DNA of 5,561 nt. Origin: Pseudomonadota bacterium. Lineage in GTDB: Bacteria > Pseudomonadota > Gammaproteobacteria > Burkholderiales > Burkholderiaceae_B. The notes beneath the pieces are model-generated. The model ran no database searches. It saw only the letters and a list, made by a program, of their open reading frames with translations, and was not told the DNA's origin. Every line of letters begins with the position of its first letter. Position 1 is the stretch's first letter. A program made the translations under genes and the position numbers. Location: the NCBI GenBank assembly GCA_023432075.1, contig JAEYVD010000505.1, positions 1 to 5,561 on the forward strand. Reading direction: 5' to 3'. Shown one piece after another: positions 1-5,521 of the stretch.

Positions 1-1337
1 AGGGCGCGCAGGATATCAGGCAGGCTGCTGGCGCGCTTGGGCAAGAGATCAACAGAGAAGCCAAGTTTGCGCTACGCCAGGTCAACGCCGGCCTGAAGAA
101 TCTGGAACCCGCTGCCGCCGCGGTGCTTGAGGGCCTGCAAGTTGGCGCGGCGGGGGCTCGTCGCGTCGCCGGCAGCACCTTTGCGAGCTTGAAGAGCCTG
201 GCCGTGGGTAGCGTGGATGGCGGCTTGTCTTTCATCGGCCTGTACTTTCTGCAGGACAGCTTGAAAAGCACGTTAGCTGACCTGGATGCGAAAGTCGGCG
301 CGCGCCATCCGGAGGCTGTTGCGGCGTTTTATAGCGTGGCGCTGGGCTTCATGGGAGCGAGTGTTGAGGCGGCCGGGCTGGCGATCAAGGTTCCGGCGGA
401 CGCTGCCCAAGACTTCTTGCTGCGCTGGGGCAAGGAGAAAATTCCTCTGATCGGTCGCGTGGTCGGGCTGGGGTCGAAGTTGGTGATGATTGGTGGAGCG
501 ATTTCAGCTTTGGCGGGGATTTCGGATGCTAGTTCTAGTTTTAGTGCTGCCGCTCGTGTTTCTAAAGCTGGTGACGTAGATGCCCATCGGGCCCACATAT
601 TTGCTGGGGCTTTATCGATTTTCGGGGCGGCCATGATTTCTTTTGGAGCTGTAGGTTTACTCTCGTTGATCGGGGGGCTGGGTGCAGGAATAGCTTTCGG
701 ACTCGCCGCCTTCGCAGTATCCCAACTTGCAAAGATCCTCGAATCTGATTCATTGGAAAAGTGGGCCCGGCGATGCTATTTCGGTCAAGCAGATGAGCGC
801 TGGCGCCATCCGGCAGACATGGACGTCTCAATTGCTGCACTTAATGCTGCAGTGATCGGCATGGATGTCGACCTCCGCTTCTCTAATGAAGACCGAGCGA
901 TGTCCACAGATGAGCTCTACAACGAAGACATCGGAGTGATCAAGAACCGGGGCGCATTCAAGAAAGAAAAAACGCTTGTTTACAGCGCAACATTTCCTGG
1001 ATTTGATGCCGAACAGTCTCGTTACCGCTTTACGCTTACCACCGAGCGTTTTGGCTTAGCACAAGGCGCTAGACGCAACCCCCACCTATCTTCCCACGTA
1101 ATGGCATCCGGGCAAATTAACGATACGTCCCCACTCATGCCTGTCTCCATCTTGAATAAGCCGGATTACACACTGGACAGTGAAACTAAACCAACCACCT
1201 CTCGGCCAATCCTTAGCGGTCGGTACTGGCTGGATTCCCTCAACAATATCAAATCGGCAACTTTGGTTGTGGCGTTCTGGCCAGATAAAAGCGATAGCTC
1301 TGGCTTCGCAGCCATCGAAATCACTGAGCAACTCTAA
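1..1337 (+). CDS. C-terminal part of a VasX/BTH_I2691-like T6SS effector, 5' truncated by window edge
   Basis: The reading frame is open from the first bases (frame of base 3) to the TAA at 1335-1337, so the gene begins outside the window; the GTG at 123 is only an internal codon. Numbering residues from that GTG, the sequence shows hydrophobic, Gly/Ala-rich segments at about 108-133 and 157-205 (two back-to-back helices). Next comes a D-x-L-x-x-W-x-x-x-C pattern at 209-218 followed by FG, then a soluble tail of about 185 residues with no hydrophobic run. From memory, a large protein ending in clustered helices and this W/C motif is typical of the VasX/BTH_I2691 group: T6SS-delivered proteins thought to form pores in the target inner membrane. 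The N-terminal targeting region is not visible, so this rests on pattern resemblance only. The stop overlaps the next start (TAATG), implying translational coupling with a likely immunity gene. GC content drops sharply from about base 480. An alternative is another polymorphic membrane toxin. Confidence 0.62.
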   Translation, partial: GAQDIRQAAGALGQEINREAKFALRQVNAGLKNLEPAAAAVLEGLQVGAAGARRVAGSTFASLKSLAVGSVDGGLSFIGLYFLQDSLKSTLADLDAKVGARHPEAVAAFYSVALGFMGASVEAAGLAIKVPADAAQDFLLRWGKEKIPLIGRVVGLGSKLVMIGGAISALAGISDASSSFSAAARVSKAGDVDAHRAHIFAGALSIFGAAMISFGAVGLLSLIGGLGAGIAFGLAAFAVSQLAKILESDSLEKWARRCYFGQADERWRHPADMDVSIAALNAAVIGMDVDLRFSNEDRAMSTDELYNEDIGVIKNRGAFKKEKTLVYSATFPGFDAEQSRYRFTLTTERFGLAQGARRNPHLSSHVMASGQINDTSPLMPVSILNKPDYTLDSETKPTTSRPILSGRYWLDSLNNIKSATLVVAFWPDKSDSSGFAAIEITEQL

Positions 1338-2140
1338 TGGCAAGACCTCGACTGAATCCCTCGTGCACCGGCTGGCAACGCGATCTGCCAGGCCCCAACG
1401 ACGCTCTCAATGACCTCCCGATGTTGCTCTGGCAGTCTCCGACTCACATGGATGAAACATATGTCGAATTCGCTCGGAATACCTCAAGTATCCGCGGTGC
1501 CTTGTTTTTCCTATTACTGCTAGTTGCATGGACAGATGTCAGTCTTGTAGTGTTTGCCGCACAGGACATCTATGCGACAAGTACGGCAGCTGCCCGAGTT
1601 ACCTTTGAACTTGCAGGAATTTTCCTACTACACATTGGCATACTCGCGATCGGCATCTGGACGGCGTTTGTTCTTTATCGTGCCGAGGTCTGCCCCCCGC
1701 GAGATCTCCCGCTTCGCTTCAATCGCCTACGTCGCAAGGTCTACGTTTATGGCTTCCATTCAGTCTGGTGGAATCCCTTCGAACGCGGGTATGTGACGAC
1801 GGCGAGTTATGACTGGGACAACCTGCGCGCAGAGAAGTGGAAAGTCCGCGGCGCGACGCCTGGCGGGGGGCTCATCATCAAAGAAGGCGTCTCCATCGCG
1901 GTGGTGAAACCAGGCACGAACAACGTCGTGGCGCGCTTCCAATTGAACACCGACGCTGCGAACACCTCCAATTTCTGGGCCTACGTATGCGCCTACATGC
2001 AAAACGGCATTAAAGGGCTCGACCCTGATCGTGCCGAACCACGTGATGCCAACGACGTCGCTCCCTACAACGTCGCCTTGCGCCTGGCCCCGAAGGTCCA
2101 GTGGCCCGCGGAGATGGATCTTGAATCACGAACCGCGCCA
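1337..2140 (+). repeat. Direct repeat unit 1 (268 codons of the membrane-protein gene)
   Basis: This 804-base unit pairs with 2280-3083, also 804 bases, with no insertion or deletion at the protein level. It runs from MARP to the shared C-terminal SRTAP, after which the two copies diverge abruptly: copy 1 stops at once, while copy 2 continues. That divergence point is where the effector-tail-like spacer begins, so 2140/2144 is probably a recombination joint. Confidence 0.85.
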
Positions 2141-2143
2141 TGA
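1337..2143 (+). CDS. Two-helix membrane protein, DUF6708-like; candidate immunity protein, copy 1
   Basis: A 268-residue protein whose ATG shares its A with the TAA stop of the upstream effector-like gene, so translation is probably coupled. Residues 1-53 are polar and Trp/Pro-containing. Hydrophobic helices lie at about 54-74 and 91-113, separated by a loop of about 16 residues. A strongly basic stretch follows (RFNRLRRK, 127-134), then a soluble domain to 268 rich in Trp/Tyr. By the positive-inside rule both termini should be cytoplasmic, with a short periplasmic loop. I recall a similar 'PLRFNR-RRKVY-W' domain as DUF6708, found beside T6SS effector genes, but cannot confirm it here. Position directly after a pore-forming-type effector, and membrane location, suggest it protects the producer from that toxin, as the inner-membrane immunity proteins of VasX and pore-forming colicins do. 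It is 217/268 identical (hand count) to the gene at 2280. Immunity function is inference. Confidence 0.72.
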   Translation: MARPRLNPSCTGWQRDLPGPNDALNDLPMLLWQSPTHMDETYVEFARNTSSIRGALFFLLLLVAWTDVSLVVFAAQDIYATSTAAARVTFELAGIFLLHIGILAIGIWTAFVLYRAEVCPPRDLPLRFNRLRRKVYVYGFHSVWWNPFERGYVTTASYDWDNLRAEKWKVRGATPGGGLIIKEGVSIAVVKPGTNNVVARFQLNTDAANTSNFWAYVCAYMQNGIKGLDPDRAEPRDANDVAPYNVALRLAPKVQWPAEMDLESRTAP

Positions 2144-2280
2144 AGGCGGTCGAGGCCGAAGTCTTGATTCGCTATCTGGAAGGAATCTTTCGCTTGCCAG
2201 CTGCCGCAGCTTCTCAGCCGCGATGCGTCCGGTCAATGCACTCAGGCTTCGTCGCCCCGCAGATTACGAAGAAGCGCTGA
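2140..2280 (+). CDS. 46-codon open frame bridging the two membrane-protein genes
   Basis: ATG at 2140 overlaps the TGA stop of copy 1 (ATGA), and the TGA at 2278-2280 overlaps the ATG of copy 2 (TGATG). The peptide starts MKAVEAEVLIRYLEG and ends SGFVAPQITKKR. It has no clear membrane helix or known motif. Its last 12 residues resemble the effector's end (SGFAAIEITEQL), and both frames stop directly on the start of the following membrane-protein gene. Its likeliest role, if translated, is to carry ribosomes from copy 1 to copy 2 rather than to make a functional protein. It may be only the surviving frame of a degraded effector tail. Confidence 0.32.
   Translation: MKAVEAEVLIRYLEGIFRLPAAAASQPRCVRSMHSGFVAPQITKKR
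2146..2280 (+). pseudogene. Degraded remnant of an effector gene 3' end
   Basis: The spacer between the paralogues aligns in order with the effector's last 122 bases (1216-1337). GCGGTCG occurs at 2146 and 1216. CTTGATTCGCT at 2163 matches CTGGATTCCCT at 1230 in 9 of 11 positions. A TTCT-GCC block follows in both, and SGF-A-x-x-IT then leads into the stop/start overlap. In the frame of the effector-like LDSL motif (2163-2174) the SGF block is out of frame, because the distance between the two blocks is 10 bases longer than in the intact gene. That fits decay after duplication. The alignment was made by eye and the central part is weak. Confidence 0.45.
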
Positions 2281-3083
2281 TGGCCAGACCTCAACTGAAT
2301 CCCCCCTGCGCCGGCTGGCAGCGCGATCTGCCGGGTCCCAATTCCCCCCCAGTCGAGCAGCCCTTGTTGCTGTGGCAAGCGCCCACGCATATGGATGAAA
2401 CGTATGTCGAGTTCGCTCGGAACACGTCGAACATTCGCGGAGTCTGCTTTTACTTTTTGCCGCTGATCGCTTGGACAATTCTTTATCACGTAGGCTTTGC
2501 CGCCAAGGACATCTATGCGACGAGTGCGAGGGCCACGAGTGTCACTCTTGAGGTTGCAGGCATCTTGCTACTGGTCGTCGGGACAATTTTTATCGGCGGT
2601 TGGACAGCGTTTGTAGTCTACCGTGCTGAGGTCTCCCCTCCCCGCGATCTCCCGCTTCGCTTCAACCGGCTACGCCGCAAGGCCTACGTTTATGACTTCC
2701 ATTCAGTCTGGTGGAATCCCTTCGAGCGCGGGTACGTGACCACGGCGAGTTATGACTGGGACGATCTGCGCGCAGAGAAATGGAAAGTCCGCGGCGCGAC
2801 GCCAGGCGGAGGGCTCATCATCAAGGAAGGCGTCTCCATCGCGGTGGTCGAACCGGGCACCAACAACGTCGTCACGCGTTTCCACTTAAACACCGACGCT
2901 GCCAACACCTCCAATTTCTGGGCCTACGTATGCGCCTACATGCAAAACGGCATGGAAGGCCTCGATCCCAATCACGCCGAACCGCGTGATGCCAACGACG
3001 TCGCTCCCTACAACATCGCCTTACGCCTGGCCCCCAAGGTCCAATGGCCCGCGGATATGGATCTTGAATCACGAACGGCGCCG
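2280..3083 (+). repeat. Direct repeat unit 2 (268 codons of the membrane-protein gene)
   Basis: Second unit of the tandem duplication, offset 943 bases from the first. Long identical stretches occur in the 3' half (for example around 2745-2780 versus 1802-1837), whereas the 5' third is clearly diverged, including at silent positions. Confidence 0.85.
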
Positions 3084-3149
3084 AACATGGACTCCGTGTT
3101 AGATTCGACCGGTCAGATTGCACCTATCGCTTTTGCATCGGAAAAATAA
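2280..3149 (+). CDS. Two-helix membrane protein, DUF6708-like; candidate immunity protein, copy 2
   Basis: A 289-residue paralogue of the protein at 1337. I chose ATG 2280 because it begins MARPQLNP, matching MARPRLNP of copy 1, and because it overlaps the preceding TGA (TGATG). The same frame is open further upstream to 2031, but that part overlaps copy 1 in another frame. The first 268 residues align with copy 1 without any gap. Topology is the same: helices near 54-74 and 91-113, basic RFNRLRRK, soluble C-terminal domain. Differences cluster in the helix/loop part (26 of 64 residues) and are few in the C-terminal domain (13 of 150). It has an additional 21-residue polar tail, from NMDSV to FASEK, absent from copy 1. 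A second immunity gene beside one effector usually means protection against a related toxin variant, or spare immunity kept after an effector was lost. GNAT starts 16 bases after its stop and could be co-transcribed. Confidence 0.72.
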   Translation: MARPQLNPPCAGWQRDLPGPNSPPVEQPLLLWQAPTHMDETYVEFARNTSNIRGVCFYFLPLIAWTILYHVGFAAKDIYATSARATSVTLEVAGILLLVVGTIFIGGWTAFVVYRAEVSPPRDLPLRFNRLRRKAYVYDFHSVWWNPFERGYVTTASYDWDDLRAEKWKVRGATPGGGLIIKEGVSIAVVEPGTNNVVTRFHLNTDAANTSNFWAYVCAYMQNGMEGLDPNHAEPRDANDVAPYNIALRLAPKVQWPADMDLESRTAPNMDSVLDSTGQIAPIAFASEK

Positions 3150-3165
3150 CCGGAAGCGCGTCGTC

Positions 3166-3639
3166 ATGAATACGAATCCCACCCCCTTTCGTATCCGCGC
3201 CGCGACACCCGCCGATGTCGCCCGCATCGAGCACATCGTCCGCGAGGCTTACTCCCCCTACATCGCACGCAACGGCGCCACGCCCGGCCCCATGCTGGAC
3301 GACTATCCGGCGCGCGTCGCGCAAGGCGTGGTTCATGTGCTGGAATCGGACGCTGGCATCGAAGGCCTCATCGTGCTGATTCCAGAACCCGACGACGGGT
3401 GCATGCTGCTGGACAACATCGCCGTGTCGCCAACCGCGCAAGGAAAAGGGCACGGCCGGACACTGCTGCAATGGGCCGAAGACGCCGCGCGCCGCGCCGG
3501 CTTTTCACGGATCCGGCTTTACACGCAGGAAGCGATGACCGAGAACATCGCCATCTACACGCGGCGCGGCTATGCGGAAACGCACCGCGCCACGGAGATC
3601 GGGCTGAACCGCGTTTTCATGCAAAAACTCCTTATATAA
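3166..3639 (+). CDS. GNAT-family N-acetyltransferase
   Basis: A 157-residue protein with the GNAT fold, which transfers an acetyl group from acetyl-CoA to an amine; the substrate cannot be read from sequence and the protein should be cytoplasmic. Visible hallmarks are an N-terminal FRIRAATPADVARIEHI strand-helix (8-24), strand LLDNIAV (81-87), the acetyl-CoA pyrophosphate-binding loop QGKGHG (92-97) at the start of a long helix, and the C-terminal N-x-x-IYTRRGY (127-136) typical of motif B. Length fits a single-domain GNAT. I chose ATG 3166 because GGAAG lies about 9 bases upstream and homology begins just after it; the frame is open back to a TTG at 3118, which would overlap the preceding gene. 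Base composition is higher in GC than the effector gene and like the ClC gene. A shared transcript with the upstream gene is possible (16-base gap), but a functional link to the toxin island is not indicated. Confidence 0.9.
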   Translation: MNTNPTPFRIRAATPADVARIEHIVREAYSPYIARNGATPGPMLDDYPARVAQGVVHVLESDAGIEGLIVLIPEPDDGCMLLDNIAVSPTAQGKGHGRTLLQWAEDAARRAGFSRIRLYTQEAMTENIAIYTRRGYAETHRATEIGLNRVFMQKLLI

Positions 3640-3650
3640 GGGGTTTTTGC
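3621..3650. terminator. Bidirectional intrinsic terminator overlapping the GNAT stop codon
   Basis: GCAAAAACTCCTTAT (3621-3635) is followed directly by its inverted copy ATAAGGGGTTTTTGC (3636-3650); only T3629/G3642 is not Watson-Crick, and it can form a G-U pair in RNA. With a few central bases as loop this gives a long stem ending in a T-run on the + strand and, because of the A-run at 3623-3627, also on the - strand. The GNAT stop TAA (3637-3639) lies inside the stem. Placed between convergent genes, it should stop transcripts from both. Confidence 0.8.
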
Positions 3651-3696
3651 AGCGCTCTCCGCCGCACAAAAATAGACAAACCGAATATATGAGCTT

Positions 3697-5076
3697 TTAC
3701 TCGTAATTTATCGGTCTACCCTTTTTTGCCATCAGGTGAGCGGAAATCCTGTTGTTCGCCAGCGATTTCGCATAGACGGACGCCGGCCGGATGCGCTGCG
3801 CAATGACGTATCCCGTCATGCACGCCAGCATCAGCGGCAACATGACTTCATAGCTCAGTGTCATCTCGAAGATCATTAAGATCGACATCAACGGCGCATG
3901 CGTGGTGGCCGCCAACAGCGCCCCCATTCCCACGACCGCATAACTGGACACGGCCGACAGGCTGCCGGCCGGAAACAGCCCCTGCAGCGCAGTCCCATAC
4001 AGGGCGCCGAGCGCCGCCCCCACAAACAACGTCGGCGTGAAGACGCCCCCCAGGGCGCCGGACCCAACGCTGGCCGCCGTGGCCAATGTTTTGAGCAAGA
4101 GCAGGGCGGCGACCGCCTGCCATGCCCAATCCGTATGCAGCATGCTGTTCACCACGCTGTAGCCGTTGCCCCACACTGCGGGATCGATCACGGACAGCGC
4201 ACCGACAACCAGCCCGCCTGCCGCCATCCTCGCCCAGATCGGAAACGGCAACCGGCGAAACGCCGCGCGGGACAAGTCCAGGAATCTCAGGAATTGGGGC
4301 GCGGCCAGACCCGCGATCAGGCCAAGTCCCAGGTAATTGATCACTTCCCAGCCGGACACAAACTCGAAATGCGGCATCTGAAAGACCGCGTCGTAGTGCA
4401 GCACTTGCCGCGTCACGATGTTGGCGACCACGGAAGCGACGGCCAGCGGCACCAGCGTCGCCGTTGAAATCACGCCGTACACGATCTCCGAGATGAATAC
4501 CGCGCCGGCAATCGGCGCGTTGTACGCCGCGGTGATGCCGGCCGTGGCGCCACAGGCCACGAGCAGCCTGAGATGGCGGGGCGGCAGCACCAGATAGCGG
4601 CCCGTCAACGAGGCGCACATTGCCGCCAGTTGCACCATTGGCCCCTCGCGGCCAATGGATGCGCCGGAACCGATCGAAAAAATTGAGGACAAGCTGCGCG
4701 CGACCGTCTGACGAAAGCCGATGACGCCACGTCCGATGGAAATGGCTTCCATGTAGTCGGCGGCCCCGCGCCGGGGCAGCCATCGGGTGGCAGCCTGCAG
4801 GATCAGGCCGGCGATCGCGCCCCCGGCCGCTGGCATCAGAAACCGCTGCCAGGGGTCCAGTCCCCGCGCCAGCGACACCATGCCATGGGGAACCTCGCCG
4901 CCTCCCACCAATAATTGCATCCAGCCCAGCAGTTCGCGAAACACCACCGTTGACAGCGCACCCAGCGCGCCAATCAACGCAGCGGCACACAACGTCAAGG
5001 CCAGGTTTTCCGCCAAAAGTCCACGTCTCAACCGTCTGGCCCAGGCCGGTCGGCGCAGTTTCAAGTCGCTATCCAT
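3697..5076 (-). CDS. ClC-family chloride channel/transporter without CBS domains (ClcB-like)
   Basis: A 459-residue polytopic inner-membrane protein of the ClC family, which moves chloride either as a channel or in exchange for protons. Family signatures are GREGP at 142-146 (E144 equals the gating glutamate E148 of E. coli ClC-ec1), APIAG at 187-191, GGVFTP at 343-348 (anion-binding GxFxP), and SVY at 433-435, where Y435 matches the ion-coordinating Y445. There is no CBS domain, as usual for short bacterial members. Two usual features are missing. The GSGIP loop carrying the central serine is replaced by an RGAADYMEAI-type sequence (103-112). The position of the proton glutamate E203 is Ile198, next to the conserved E197. 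This pattern resembles the ClcB-like branch, by memory rather than by a tree. The ATG at 5076 has only a weak Shine-Dalgarno upstream. The gene ends 47 bases from a bidirectional terminator and converges on GNAT. Confidence 0.88.
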   Translation of the reverse strand: MDSDLKLRRPAWARRLRRGLLAENLALTLCAAALIGALGALSTVVFRELLGWMQLLVGGGEVPHGMVSLARGLDPWQRFLMPAAGGAIAGLILQAATRWLPRRGAADYMEAISIGRGVIGFRQTVARSLSSIFSIGSGASIGREGPMVQLAAMCASLTGRYLVLPPRHLRLLVACGATAGITAAYNAPIAGAVFISEIVYGVISTATLVPLAVASVVANIVTRQVLHYDAVFQMPHFEFVSGWEVINYLGLGLIAGLAAPQFLRFLDLSRAAFRRLPFPIWARMAAGGLVVGALSVIDPAVWGNGYSVVNSMLHTDWAWQAVAALLLLKTLATAASVGSGALGGVFTPTLFVGAALGALYGTALQGLFPAGSLSAVSSYAVVGMGALLAATTHAPLMSILMIFEMTLSYEVMLPLMLACMTGYVIAQRIRPASVYAKSLANNRISAHLMAKKGRPINYE

Positions 5077-5239
5077 GGCCGGATTCTACGGCGGATTCTG
5101 CTCACTTTTTGTTCAGTTCACCGTCAGCGGTCCGTGCGCGTCTCCCCTCGAATCCCCGATTCCGAACGTCGCTTAGCGGCCCGTTTTGAGGCGCTGCAAG
5201 GGCAAAAATCAGGGTAGGCGAAGGGCGGTTTTCCGGGGT

Positions 5240-5253
5240 AAAAGGGCCCTTTT
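5240..5253. repeat. 14-base perfect palindrome
   Basis: AAAAGGGCCCTTTT is self-complementary over all 14 bases, 27 bases before the first DnaA box. It has no loop and no longer stem, so it is not a good terminator. It could be a dimeric protein-binding site, or chance. Confidence 0.4.
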
Positions 5254-5280
5254 CGAGGCTCGGTTGCCAGAAGAGGCCTG

Positions 5281-5289
5281 TGGATAACT
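5281..5289 (-). promoter_or_regulatory. DnaA box, perfect consensus, reverse orientation
   Basis: TGTGGATAA is the exact reverse complement of the DnaA-binding 9-mer TTATCCACA. It faces the second perfect box 170 bases to the right. Confidence 0.75.
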
Positions 5290-5459
5290 CCTAAGTAGCG
5301 TTGTTGTGCACATGTTGTGGAGGCAAGTTGAACAAGCGGGGGTTTCGGACGCGGTCCAAAATCTTGTCCAACTTCAGCTTTTTTCCCACACAGAGTTCTT
5401 GCACAGGCAAAAACAGACGCAAGGCAATGAAAGCAAAGAGGTTTTCAAGGTTAAGGTAG

Positions 5460-5468
5460 TTATCCACA
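5460..5468 (+). promoter_or_regulatory. DnaA box, perfect consensus, forward orientation
   Basis: TTATCCACA matches the consensus in all nine positions. It is followed immediately by GCCC and then by TTATTA and other AT-rich sequence, the order described for basal unwinding systems (box, short GC patch, DnaA-trio-like triplets). Confidence 0.78.
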
Positions 5469-5470
5469 GC

Positions 5471-5515
5471 CCTTATTAATCATTAGTCTTTATATAAAGA
5501 AAAAAAAAGGAAAAG
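5471..5515. other. AT-rich segment, candidate DNA unwinding element
   Basis: After the DnaA box the sequence becomes almost pure A/T, with TTATTAAT, TTTATATAAAG and a run of nine A residues (5500-5508), in a window otherwise rich in GC. Its position right beside the forward DnaA box is what an unwinding element needs. It could alternatively be an AT-rich promoter of the gene to the right. Confidence 0.5.
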
Positions 5516-5521
5516 CCAAAC

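Noticed and set aside
329..840. Antisense open frames across the effector-like gene (329-634 and 562-840)
   Set aside because: No recognisable domain and no ribosome-binding signal; they are best explained as the reverse strand of the + strand gene.
2031..2279. An 83-codon in-frame upstream extension of copy 2
   Set aside because: It overlaps copy 1 in a different frame, has no counterpart in copy 1, and homology between the copies starts exactly at ATG 2280, which also overlaps the preceding stop.
3118..3165. Upstream TTG start for the GNAT gene
   Set aside because: It overlaps the end of copy 2, and the added basic residues are not part of the GNAT fold. ATG 3166 has a plausible ribosome-binding site.
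3848..4990. Long open frames within the ClC gene, including a 380-codon frame on the - strand and a 189-codon frame on the + strand (3898-4467)
   Set aside because: They lie in other frames of a clearly real ClC gene, are dominated by Arg/Gly/Ala/Pro as expected from shadow frames in GC-rich DNA, and show no motif.
5081..5100. Short direct repeat GGATTCT upstream of the ClC start
   Set aside because: Seven bases repeated twice is too short to distinguish from chance, and no regulator motif is recognised.
5363..5405. Additional DnaA-box candidates between the two perfect ones (for example TTTCCCACA at 5382, TCTTGCACA at 5397)
   Set aside because: They match only 6-7 of 9 positions, which is common by chance, so they are not listed as features.
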